64,000 bases of DNA from Heterodera schachtii. Its lineage: Eukaryota > Nematoda > Chromadorea > Rhabditida > Heteroderidae. The DNA lies in contig SIJG01000003.1 of NCBI GenBank assembly GCA_023374025.1, forward strand, positions 310,001 to 374,000, read 5' to 3'. The notes beneath the pieces are model-generated. The model did not search any database and was not told where the DNA came from. It was given only the letters and a program-made list of their open reading frames with translations. Positions 35,719-46,753 of the stretch are shown one piece after another. The position numbers and the translations under genes were made by a program. The first letter of the stretch is position 1. Each line of letters opens with the position of its first letter.

Positions 35719-35939
35719 AGTGATGAGTGATGGATGACGACTAACTGTGCTCGCTCTTTCTGTGCTGCTGTCGGCAGATGGAATGCTTTTGCTGTGCTTT
35801 TCCTCCCTTTTTTGTTAATCATTCGCCGCCCCTTTCCCTCGGCGACTTTTTGTCCCATCGATTTTAAAATGTCGAGGCATTTCAAATGTTTATTGGTATT
35901 TTGTAATTCTGATCAAATATCGTCATGTGTCTGGCTGTT
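34984..35939. other. Intergenic region with GA microsatellite
   Basis: Holds poly-G runs near 35110 and 35345 and a GA-rich microsatellite at about 35530-35720 in which the block GAGAGAGCGGGGGGG...AAGGGAAAG occurs twice. No gene seen. Confidence 0.65.
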
Positions 35940-38900
35940 TTATCTTTCCTGTCCTTCCTCTCCCAAATGTCTTTGTTCCGCCGTCTTCGAATGACTCTTT
36001 TCCGCCGCTTCCGTCGGATGTTTCTCTTCCGCTTTTGTGGCCATTCTCCGCTTCGTCCTTTCCGCGTCACTTTTCATCCGTTCCTTCCGTTCCTCCTCCG
36101 TCTGCTCTTTGTTCCTCCCGCCGTGGTGTCCCTCCTCCGTGCATGATGCAATGTCGTAAAAGGTGTCCTCCTCCAACTTCTTGTCCGCTGCCCCTTCTTC
36201 TGCACTGTCCTCCTCCGTCGGCCGTGCCAAAACCCATTGGACCACGCGACGCCGGCGACGGCGCTGACGACGTGCAGAGAGCAGGAAAGCGGTCATTCCC
36301 AACAGAGAGCCGAACAGAACGGCGGAGACGAGGAAAAGCACCTTTAGAAAAAAAGGGGGCGGGGGGACAACGGAATAAACGGGAGAAACGAAATGGAAAA
36401 AACATCCCCCGGAGGGATTTGAAATGTCAAAATAAAAAGTGCCAAGACTCACAATGGCAAGAACGGAACCGAACGGACGTGCAGATGACACAGTGAGGGA
36501 AGCTGGGGAAGAAGAGCGATGGTTAAGGGGGCGGTGATTTGGGGTGAGGACGGAGGAAGAAACGGTGAACTTTGACGACAACACCTGTAAAGAGAGAGGC
36601 CCACTCACTTATCATTGAAGGACTCGAGACTCTCGACTGTGCCAACAAATTACGAACTTCCGTGCTCAGTGCTTCCATGGAAGAAGCGTCCAATTCATTT
36701 TGGAGTCGCCGCGAGAAAAAGTGCGGAGCAGCGGCAGAACAGCGAGGAGGCTGAATTGGCGACAGACAAGCAATTAAACAGACCCATTAAGCTAAGTGCG
36801 GACGGACACTGATCCCTTCACAATGGCCTTCCCGGCGAACGCAAAGTGTCAATTTGCAGGAGAAACGCAGAGAATCGGACTCTCGCAGGGAGAATACGGT
36901 AGCACGGGCGACGGCCAGCAAACGGTCATCGGCGTACTGTAGGTCAGAGAGCAGATCAGAGTCAGCAGTACAACTGAGGAAGACAGACATTCAAATGGGA
37001 AAAGAATGCAAAAGAAGGCAATGCGCCCACCCGTCACTGTCGACGATGGCCATTTGAGTACCGGAAGCGATCGGAAGCTGATCAGCTGAATTGGCCGAAT
37101 TGGGTATCGAATGATTGGCCACCGAACAGTCCGAAATACGCATGCCGAACACTTCACTGATCTCTGTAATATTATCAACCAAATGGACGAAATACCGTGA
37201 TCAATGACATAAACAACAAGGTCGGACAACCTTTGCCCCCTTGGCATTCCCAGCGGTGGTAAATTGTCTGTCCGATGTGCGCTTTGTCCACCATTGGCCC
37301 ATTGGGCGAATCCCTACAAATTTGGACAAAATGCCAATAAATGACATGGAGATTGACCTGCGCAAAGAGTAATTACATTTTGGAGGTGCCATTTCCAATG
37401 AAATTGTGTGGGAAATGGGCTGAGGAGGAACATTTGTGTCCAAATCGGTGTTGAGGACGAAAGAGCGCGGGGAAGAGGGGAGAAAGCATTGGAGGAGGAA
37501 GGAATGCTCGATGGGAGACAGCCGCTGAAAGTGTGGGATCAACGGCTTAATTAGTAAAAAAAAAATGCCGGGGATAAAGGGGCATAATTATAAAAAAGTG
37601 CCGGGGGATAAAGCGGTGGAAAAAGCGGATAAAGCAAAGACTGACCAGCGAACGACGTGCGGCGAAGATGAGAACCACCGAAAGATTGAGGCCCGGAGGG
37701 GAAATCTGACAACAATTGGGAGAAATGTTTGACTGATCTTGGCAAATTTACGCACCGACTCGGCACTGCTCATCCCGCACTGTCCCTCCCCAATCTCGAG
37801 AGTGACATTCTCGAGCCCACCGAGTTCGGCAAAACAGTCGCGCTGCTCATGAAATCCCTTAGCAAACAAAGAGATCAGCGAGCGATTTGTTGTTTGGAAT
37901 TCTGTCGAGGGGACGAGAATGGCCTGGGGGAAGAGGAGCGGAGATCAGAGAGAATAATTATGGATAATTTTGGGAAAGATGGGCACACACAAACGGACCA
38001 ACGGACAAATGAACAATGGACCAACGGACAAATGGACAATGGACCAACGGACAAATGGAATCCAACCCGAATGGCAGCGGGGGGCACACATTGGACCATC
38101 AAAGCGCCGCCTTGGAATAAAGTCGTTTCGCCTTCAACACTTTTTGCTGCTGTTTCCTGTTCAGTTGTTGCTGTTGTTACTTCCCCATGTTGTGTTGCCG
38201 TTTCTGTTGTGTTTTCCTCTGTTTCCGTTTCTTTTACTTCGGTTTGAGCTGTGTTTATCTCAAAAGGCATTTCATTTTCAGTTTCATTTGTTTCGATTGC
38301 TGTTGATGTTGTCTCTTTTTCCACTTCACTTTGTGTTTCCGTTAATTTCATTTTTTCCCCAGGATGTGTTTCCGCAGTTATTGTTGTGTTTTCGATTGCT
38401 TGTGTTTCTGTTTCAGGATGTGTTTCAGAAGTTGCCTTCGTTGTCTCTGTCTCCTCCTCTTCATGTGTTTCTGTAGTTAGCGTTGTGTTTTCCCCTGGTT
38501 GTGTTTCCGTTTCATGAGTTTCTGCTGTTGTCTCTGTCTTTTCCTCTTCGTGTGTTTCCGTTTCAGGATGTGTTTCGGCCGTTGTCTCTGTAGTCTTTGT
38601 CTTTTCTTCGGGATGCGTTTCTGCTTCTGGGTGTGTTTCGGCAGTTGCCTCTGTAGTCTTTGTCTTTTCCTCAGGATGTGTTTCGGCAGTTGTCTCTGTC
38701 TTTTCCTCTTGGTGTGTTTGCGTTTCAGGATGAGTTTCTGCTGTTGTCTCTGTCTTTTCCTCAGGATGTGTTTCGGCAGTTGTCTCTGTAGTCTTTGTCT
38801 TTTCCTCGGGATGTGTTTCTGCTTCTGGGTGTGTTTCGGCAGTTGTCTCCGTTGTCTCTGCCTTTTCCGCTTGATGTGTTTCCGCAGTTATAGTTGTGTT

Positions 38901-41900
38901 TTCCTCTGGTTGGGTTTCTGCTTCGGGATGTGTTTCTATTTCAGAATGTGTTTCGGCAGTTGTCTCTGTCTTTTCCTCAGGGTGTGTTTCCGTTACAGGA
39001 TGTGTTTCGGCAGTTGTCTCTGTCTTTTCCTCAGGATGTATTTCTGTTTCTGGGTGTGTTTCAGCTGTTGTCTCCGTGGTCTCTGTCTTTTCCTCAGGAT
39101 GTATTTCTGTTTCTGGGTGTGTTTCAGCTGTTATCTCCGTTGTCTCTGTCTTTTCCTCAGGGTGTGTTTGCGTTACAGGATGTGTTTCGGCAGTTGTCTC
39201 TGTTGTATCTATCTTTTGCTCTTGGTGTGTTGCAGTTACCGTTGTATTTTCCTCTGGTTGGGTTTCTGCTTCGGGATGTGTTTCTATTTCAGAATGTGTT
39301 TCGGCAGTTGTCTCTGTCTTTTCCTCAGGATGTATTTCTGTTTCTGGGTGTGTTTCAGCTGTTGTCTCCGTGGTCTCTGTCTTTTCCTCAGGATGTATTT
39401 CTGTTTCTGGGTGTGTTTCAGCTGTTGTCTCCGTGGTCTCTGTCTTTTCCTCAGGATGTATTTCTGTTTCTGGGTGTGTTTCAGCAGTTGTCTCCGTGGT
39501 CTCTGTCTTTTCCTCAGGATGTATTTCTGTTTCTGGGTGTGTTTCAGCAGTTGTCTCCGTGGTCTCTGTCTTTTCTTCAGGATGTATTTCTGTTTCTGGG
39601 TGTGTTTCAGCAGTTGTCTCCGTGGTCTCTGTCTTTTCTTCAGGATGTATTTCTGTTTCTGGGTGTGTTTCAGCAGTTGTCTCCGTGGTCTCTGTCTTTT
39701 CTTCAGGATGTATTTCTGTTTCTGGGTGTGTTTCGGCAGTTGTCTCCGTGGTCTCTGTCTTTTCCTCAGGATGTGTTTCTGCTTCGGGATGTGTTTCTAT
39801 TTCAGAATGTGTTTCGGCAGTTGTCTCTGTCTTTTCCTCAGGATGTGTTTCGGCAGTTGTCTCTGTTGTCTCTGTCTTTTCCTCAGGATGTATTTCTGAT
39901 TCTGGGTGTGTTTCAGCTGTTGTCTCCGTTGTCTCTGTCTTTTCCTCAGGATGTGTTTCTGTTTCTGGGTGTGTTTCAGCTGTTGTCTCTGTGGTCTCTG
40001 TCTTTTCCTCAGGGTGTGTTTCCGTTTCAGCATGTGTTTCGGCAGTTGTCTCTGTCTTTTCCTCAGGATGTGTTTCCGCTTCAGGATGTGTTTCGGCAGT
40101 TGTCTCTGTCTTTTCCTCAGGATGTGTTTCCGCTTCAGGATGTGTTTCGGCAGTTGTCTCTGTCTTTTCCTCAGGGTGTGTTTCCGTTTCTGGATGTGTT
40201 TCGGCAGTTGTCTCTGTCTTTTCCTCAGGATGTGTTTCCGCTTCAGGATGTGTTTCGGCAGTTGTTTCTGTCTTTTCCTCAGGATGTGTTTCCGCTTCAG
40301 GATGTGTTTCGGCAGTTGTCTCTGTCTTTTCTTCCGCTTCTGTATTCGTTTTGGTAATTCCTTGCCCAACTTTCGTTATTTCCAAGCCTACTCCAACAAA
40401 TGGCTCCTCAGTTTCATTTCCGTCTGTCACACCTTAATTTATTTTTATTTTTTTGTGTTTTTTGTATTCCCTTGTTGTATTTTACCCTGTGTTTTGGCCC
40501 TTGTTGTCGTTTTCCCCTCTTCCTCTTTACATTTCCCGCTCTTTTCGCCTCCTCCTTCGCCCTGCTTCTGCTGCTGCTCCTTCGTCTTCGTCCGGTTGTT
40601 CTCCTCCAACTGCTCCAACCCCTCCCCCACCAATGTCTCCAATTCCGTCGTCGGTTCCCCTGCTGCCTTTGCCCCCTCCGTTTTGGCAATTTCCTCCAAA
40701 ATCAATGGCACCGATTGGTCCAATTCCCTGTCCAACTCTTTCTCCAATTCCGTTTCGCTCAAATGAGTTGCGTTAGTCGCGGCGAATGCTTTGACAAATG
40801 CCTGAATATTCATTCTCCGATCAGTGCCAAAAAGTCAAATTGCTTTTCTCACAATTTCGCCGGGTGACGCGCGCGGATTGACCGACGCTTCGGGGAGGAA
40901 AGTGCGCTGCCGCGTGTCCAACCGACGAGTGACAGCCACGCGATGCTAAACAAAAAGAGAAAACCCAAATCAGTGAGAGGACAGAGAATAGGGCAGAGTA
41001 TTGATTGATTGGATTAATCAATTGCCAATTTGCTAATTGATGCCCTCCAATTGCTTCTCCTAATGTCATTTCCATTGTCCCTCTCTTCCCAATATGTCTT
41101 TTGTCTTCCCTCCACCCACTGTCCGTCCATTAGTGTCCTAATTGTCCCTATTATATCCCCCTAATTGGACACCTCTCCGTTCAGTGCCTCCAATGCTCCT
41201 CCTCCGTTGGGCTTTGCTTCTGCTCCAACTGTCCTTGGCCTTGTCGGCTTCACCTCCTTTTGCGACTGCACTTCGGCCAATCCGATCGCCGGTCGAATTC
41301 GCTGCTCGCGTCGCTTTTCGTCCAAAATTTGCGTTTGTTTCCTCGAAAAAACCTTTAAAGCAAATGGACCCTTTGTCTGATCAATTAGGACACTAATTCA
41401 CTTGAATCAATGTGTTGATCACCAATGGATTGTTGTTGCCGTTGTTGTCACTCTGTTGTTGCTTCTGTTGCTCTTTTAATTCACCGCCATTTTGAAAATT
41501 GTCTCTGAAACGACAGATCGTTTTAAAAGCATAATCAATTGCCCATTAAATTATAATTATATAAAACACTAATCATTTGTCAATGCTTTTGGTTGAAGAG
41601 AATTTGGAATCGGCAAAATGAATAAACACGAACAATTTGATTGCAAATGGCGTTTGAGCTGCAAATTGGCGTTGGTTCATCTGTTGATCAATGCCTTCGT
41701 TCGGTGGACGCGAAGCGATTGGATGCCATCGGAAGGGCTCTGAGCCCGGATCAGACAAAGGCGAATAAGGAAAAAGTGCCGTCGATGGGTTTTGGGTTGG
41801 AATTTGGTGGGCACGAGGCGGCACAGGCGGCGAATTTGACAAAAACGGAGGCTGAAAATTGTAAAGGGCAGGCGCAGCGTGGAAAGGCGTCTGCTGGACG

Positions 41901-42091
41901 GGATGCTCACTTTCCTCAGCTAATAGAGGGCCAATTAATCGTGAAAGTCTAATGATTCAAAGCTTGCCAAGTGGGGCAGTGGGCGGTGGCTGATAGCCCC
42001 GGGGGGCAAACTCAACGGCCGAATCAGTGCCAGGGAAAGCACCCGGGGGAGGAACATCGGCAGGCGCGAGTTGCCATTGGCACAGAACGGG
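35940..42091 (-). CDS. Transmembrane ZP-domain protein with Pro-rich N-terminus and Thr/Glu repeat, 5' incomplete
   Basis: Predicted apical extracellular-matrix (cuticulin-like) protein. Exons on the minus strand: 41968-42091, 41634-41919, 41402-41504, 40853-40945, 40486-40801, 38067-40432, 37756-37923, 37646-37705, 37358-37524, 37231-37313, 37031-37163, 36808-36973, 36609-36750, then unresolved exons to a last one at about 35940-36340. Phases match from 42091 to 36750. Order of parts: Pro/Gln-rich region, acidic helical region (ETELEKELDRELDQ), about 740 residues of Thr/Glu repeat, ZP domain (MVQCVPPAAIR, FAKGFHEQRDC, GQCGM, KCNYSL, HIGQTIYHRWEC, FGMRISDCSVAN, CTADSDLL, SLRFSCKLTLC), Ser/Thr-rich linker, transmembrane segment LFLVSAVLFGSLLGMTAFLL, an R-rich stop-transfer and an acidic tail. 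The intron 41920-41967 begins with GC. The signal-peptide exon is not located. Confidence 0.84.
38125..40390 (-). repeat. Coding minisatellite: Thr/Glu-rich repeat of the ZP protein
   Basis: A variable unit translating as AETHPE-TEIHPEEK-TETTETT (about 20-25 residues, 60-75 bases) is repeated dozens of times inside one 2.4 kb exon. Units near 39030-39760 are nearly identical to each other, suggesting recent expansion; outer units are more diverged and shorter (THPEEKTETTAE). The repeat lacks stop codons in several frames on both strands, so three long + strand frames (Cys/Phe/Leu- or Val/Ser-rich) are shadows. High Thr suggests dense O-glycosylation; high Glu makes it strongly acidic. Confidence 0.92.
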
Positions 42092-43630
42092 CTGCAAAAA
42101 GCGGCTTATTGCAAGGAAATAATGCAATCAGTGGGTCAAACCGGTCCCCCGCCCCTCAATTTTACCCCTTTTCTTTTACCCCTACTCATCCCCTCCCTTC
42201 CCCGCCCATTTCCTCTCCCTATTTCCCCCTAATTTGTCGTCCCTCTCGACGCAAAAAGCCCTGCGGCAAAAAGAGCGGCGAATTAATTATTTATTACCCA
42301 ACAATTTGACCAGCGGAGAAAGGAAGGACAAAGTATCAATGGAAATATTTGCATAAAAATAAAACAAAAACAAAATAATAATAAATAAATAAATAAAAAT
42401 AAATATTCGTTAAAAAAATTAAATGCTAATAACCGTATCGATAATTAACGACAGCAGCGAAAAAACAACAAAAAGAACATTTGCCGTAGAAAAGTGACCA
42501 TTAATTGGACAATGGCAAAGTGTAAAAGAAGCAAAGGCCATAAAATAAAAAGCAAAACCAAATAAATAAATGCTTAATTAAAAAAATGAAATTTAAAAAT
42601 GAATGAATCGGAAAAAATGTGGCATTGGCACTAAAAAAGGCGACCAATTAAGAGAATGGGACAACCGAAGCTAATCGGACAAATCGTTGAGCTGATAAAT
42701 TACACATTTGGCGAGCAAAAAGCGGTGGACGACGACCATTTGTGAGGATTAAGCGGAGGGGACGGTTTCGCATAATGCGCCTGATTAATCCCAGCAGAGA
42801 TCAATCCATCCGAATGTGCAACTTTTTATCATTGCTAATGGACGAATGATGACGGTGATAATGATGCTAATTAGTGCTGGGATTGTGTGATGGGATGGGA
42901 CAGCGGGGGGGGGGGGGGGGAGGGATCAGTCGGTGTCCAATGGGGGGAGGGCGCCATTGACAAGGACGACGACGACGGGCAATGATGCCCAGCAAAACGA
43001 TGGGTCCATTCATCATCCGACAGACCACAAATTTCTCCACTTCCGAGGTGGTCGCCCACCCAAAATGTGGAAGAAAGGAGACGGACTGAGAAGGACTGGC
43101 GCGGGAAGTAAGGACGACGGGAAAAGGGGGAAAGGGGGGGAAGGGGGGATTTGAATTTTATCATCACAAATGGGGGGGGGGAGGGATCACCCGCCAACCG
43201 ACGGCGAAAGTCGCGCCAAATGAATTGGCGCGAGGAATTTTTGGCAGAAATTATCAAAAAAAAAAAAGAAGAAAAAAATGGACTTAATAAATTGAGAATG
43301 GACAATCAAAGTGAAGAGATCGGTTTGTGTTGTGCTGTTCTGTTCTGCGGGTCAATCACTGCTCATCCGCCGTTGGTCGTCTCCCGCCTCATTAGCACCG
43401 CTTTTGCCATTTTGGCACAACTTTTCTCCCATTTCATTTGAAGGCATTTTATGCCGTTCTTTGTGTTCGACGATGTCTTCCATTCATATCGAGCAGTACA
43501 ACCTGAACAAGTGCTTTGTGACCATTTAAATGTAATTAGCTCGCGACTTTCGTGGGTCAAATGGCTCAGTTTTGGAATTTCTATCCGAATTCCGGAAAAA
43601 TTCATCATTAGACCACTAATTGCTGCCTGA
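42092..43630. other. Upstream part or first intron of the ZP gene
   Basis: The ZP gene must start here or further up, because the exon at 41968-42091 begins in phase 0 behind an intron acceptor. A candidate signal-peptide exon is at about 43186-43305 (-), reading MSILNLLSPFFSSFFFLIIS, but it overlaps low-complexity sequence and I could not confirm its donor. Poly-G runs occur at 42905, 43135 and 43170. The minus frame at 43363-43608 has no recognisable domain. Confidence 0.4.
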
Positions 43631-46600
43631 TTAGTCTTTTTCTGTCCAATTCAGTGACGTCACCTCTTTGGGCAACTCCCAACGCAATTTCTTATGCCCC
43701 CTCCGGGGATGCTTCTGCCGACGATGATGCGTTGTGCTGCTGTACAGATCTTGGCGGATGAGCGGAGTCAGCGCTGATCGCGTCAGTTTGAAATTTAACC
43801 CCACCGTAAAAGTATTTCCAGGCCCAAGAGCCGACGCGGGTCTTTGAGTGACCGAACCCATCCAAAACGGTGCTCTGAAGGGACTGATCAGTGATCAGTG
43901 AACAGTGCTCTGATCAGTCCTAAATGACTCACTCCGTCCGTTTTGCTGTTGTTGTTCGGCGTCTCCACAATGACAAAATGCGACGACTTTTGCCGTCTTC
44001 GGCTGTGCCGTCCTCGCCGCTGTTGCCCGTTCCGTCGCAATGCGACAAACCACGGATTTCGCGCACTTCCGTAGACGCAAGACGAGTACAAATTGTAGTA
44101 ATTGTGCACTAAAAACTCATATCGTTAGTCCTCCATGGTTTTTCTCTCGGTCCTCCTTCTCTCCCCCGTCTCTCATTTTGTATTCTCTCTCATCCCCCTT
44201 TTTCTTTCTTGTCTCTCTCTTTTTTATATTCTCTCTCATCCCCCTTTTTCTTTATCGTCTCTCTCTTTTTTATATTCTCTCTCATCCCCCTTTTTCTTTT
44301 CCGTCTCTCTCTTTTTTATATTCTCTCTCATCCCCCTTTTTCTTTATCGTCTCTCTCTTTTTTATATTCTCTCTCATCCCTCTTTTTCTTTTCCGTCTCT
44401 CTCTTTTTTGTATTCTCTCTCATCCCCGTTTCCTTTCTCTTACTCATTTCCTCCATGAACACACAGTCGGCTGAGTATCGGCTGGCAGGTGCGGCATACA
44501 GCTGTCCCGAGGAGTCCATGCACAGAAAGTGGCGGTTGGTCACTGACCGAATGGACACAAGGCCAAAAGCGACTGCCAGAAATTCGAGCAGAGCTGAACC
44601 CAAAGTGATTTGTTGTTTGGGGAGTTAATAATTCGTTTAATGCACTCTTTCATCTTTGCCAATGTCCCCCTCCCCCCCCCCCCTTGGACCCTTCCATTAT
44701 TAAGGTCTGCTAATGGTGTCACTTTGTCCACCCTCCCCCGCCCCGCTGCTGGTGATTGTCTGATGATATCCCTTCCCTGATTAACAACAATCACACCCCT
44801 CCTCCCCCTCCCCTCTCCTTTCCCCTCCCTCGCCATATGATTGTTGAATTTGTTCGAGGAAAGTGATCAATCACTCGTTTCACCCTCATTGATCATGTCA
44901 AAGTTGAGCAGCGGGGGGGGGGGGGGGAGGCTTTTCTGTCAATTTTGCCACCCTTCGCTCTTTCCCATCGATTAAATGAATAGGCGCTGCTCAATCACTT
45001 TTTTTTTTGGCAACGGCGGGCGGTCTCAAAGGGAATAAAGATCAGAGCGACCGCCGCCGTTGTCGGAAGGGGGGGGGGGAGGAGATTCGGTTTCGTTTCG
45101 CTTCTTCCTCAGTCGGTGGATGTCAGCTGTTAATTTCGGGTAAAACTTTGTCCAATCTTCGGCCATTTCAAAACGCACTTTTGGCCATTTAAATTAAAAA
45201 AATATGAAACAAAGGAAAATTGAAAAAGCATTGAAATTGAAAACATACATGAAAAAGGGGGGTGGGTCACCCGAAATTTTTGCGAAGGGGTCTGAGAGGG
45301 GGGGTCGAGGGGGGGGGGGGCAGCAGCCAAGGTCCAGCCATGTAAATTGACGACCTTTTTTTTTCAAAACCATTTTTTTGCGGCGCGGTTTTTTCCAAAA
45401 ACTTTTGAGGTACAAGGTGGTCCGGCGGTGCCGATAGGCGCCGCCGGGGAAAATTTTGGAAATTTGAGTGCAATTTGTCAAGAAATTTTTCACCAAAAAC
45501 TGCCTAATTTTTGCGATTTTAATCCATGCGGCGACTTTTTTGTTTCTAAAAAAACTTTTTTTTTTTACGGCGCGCTTTTTTAAAAAATTTTTTGGTGGAC
45601 GGAGGGTCCGGCGGCGCCGATAGGCGCCGTCGGGAAAATTTTTTGTAATTTTTAATGCTATTTGTTACCAGATTTTTACAAAAAAATGACTAAATTTTGA
45701 GATTTTGGGCTAATTTTTTAAGAAAAAATAGGTTTTTTTTGGGGGGGGGGGGGTCCGGCGTGCCGGTAGGCGCCGCCGGGAGAAAAATTGAGAATTTCTA
45801 ACGAATTTTGTTAAGAAAATAGCCAATTTTTTCAGAAATTTCCCTCTTTTCCCCTTCGCTACGCCCCCCCCCCCCTTCGCCGGCGACCTCCCCCCCACCC
45901 CCCCCCACCTCTTTTACACCGGCCCCCCCTCGATGCGAAGGGGTCCCCCATTTTGGGGCACTTTGCGGGCGAAGGAGGGGGGGGGGGGGGTCGACCCCCC
46001 CCCCTTTTTCATGTATGATTGAAAAGCGAATGAATGAATGACTCACTGAATTTGCTGTTTTCCCTCCGCGTGCCGCGCACTTCGATCCGTTCGCCCGGCT
46101 CTCCGACCATTTCCAACCAATTGCCCGTCCGACAGAACAAAGCCCCGCGACGATGCACGTGGTCATAGCTTAACGGATATTCATTCAACAAATGAATGAT
46201 TAAGCAGTGACAGATCAGATCAGTCAGTGTTTTATTCAATGATTCTCCCCCCCCCCTCCCTCAAATAAATAATTAATGATCAATCATTATTACTGCTTAA
46301 TTATGCTGTTTTACACTTTGCCATGCCTTTGTCCTCCCCCCCCCTCCCCCACTCACCGCACTTGGCGCACCGGAAGTCCGCTGACGAACGGCGGAGTGCC
46401 GCCGCCGCGCGTTTCGTTCTGTCCCGACAGCGCACTGCCCAACCGATGCCAAAGCGAAGACGAGTCGAAGGCTGTCGCGCTGTGATTTCGGCGTTGTTTG
46501 TTCTGCGCACGGTGGGCACTGAAGGGAAAATGAATGAGACGGAAGGACAGTTTTAAAAAGTGAGAAGCACTCACCACCGGTCGATCAGTCGCTGCTGTCC

Positions 46601-46753
46601 CAAAGTGCTGCCCGTGGAGGACGACGAGGAGGGCGAAGGTTGGAGGACGAGGGAAAGGGCCAAAACTGAGGGGGGGGGGGGGAAGGGGGCATGCCTTGGG
46701 GGGGGGGAGCCGAAAAAGTATTTACCGCCCGCGGTTGGAGGACGAATTCGCAT
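43631..46753 (-). CDS. Secreted fibroblast growth factor
   Basis: FGF ligand, homologous to the C. elegans LET-756/EGL-17 group. Exons: 46726-46753, 46575-46665, 46357-46518, 46047-46168, 44444-44593, 43933-44108 (729 bases, phase 0), then a last exon ending at 43631 or 43692. The first two exons join to MRIRPPTAGVLALSLVLQPS, a plausible signal peptide. The beta-trefoil core reads GALFCRTGNWLEM, then LLEFLAVAFGLVSIRSV, NRHFLCMDSSGQLY, CVFMEEM, YYNLYSSCVYG and WFVALRRNGQQRRGRHSRRR, where the last is the heparin-binding stretch, followed by HFVIVE. Two frames are possible after the donor at 43933: STVLDGFGHSKTR... (phase-correct, stop at 43692) or a basic tail reading HHRRQKHPRRGHKK (needs another junction, stop at 43631). 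Introns contain two tandem repeats. Confidence 0.87.
44166..44432. repeat. Minisatellite in an FGF intron
   Basis: About six tandem copies of a roughly 46-base unit, TATTCTCTCTCATCCCCCTT then TTTCTTT(AT/TC)CGTCTCTCTCTTTTTTA, lying entirely between the FGF exons 43933-44108 and 44444-44593. Copies differ at only a few positions. Confidence 0.93.
45340..45840. repeat. Short satellite with palindromic GC core in an FGF intron
   Basis: The core GGTCCGGCGG-GCCGATAGGCGCCG-CGGG occurs at 45419-45449, 45605-45634 and 45752-45780, each followed by AT-rich sequence containing AAAATTTT and preceded by a GCGGCGCG or poly-T/poly-G tract. Spacings are about 186 and 147 bases. The core itself is nearly palindromic (GGCGCC centre). 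Function unknown. Confidence 0.85.

Noticed and set aside
38499..40437. Three long + strand frames (Cys/Phe-, Leu/Phe- and Val/Ser-rich, over 450 residues each)
   Set aside because: They are antisense shadows of the Thr/Glu coding repeat, which lacks stops in several frames; only the minus frame joins in phase to ZP exons.
42871..43305. A complete secreted protein starting MSILNLLSPFFSSFFFLIIS
   Set aside because: Only the first 40 residues look like a signal exon; the rest is Pro/Ser low complexity from G-runs. Kept only as a possible first exon of the ZP gene.
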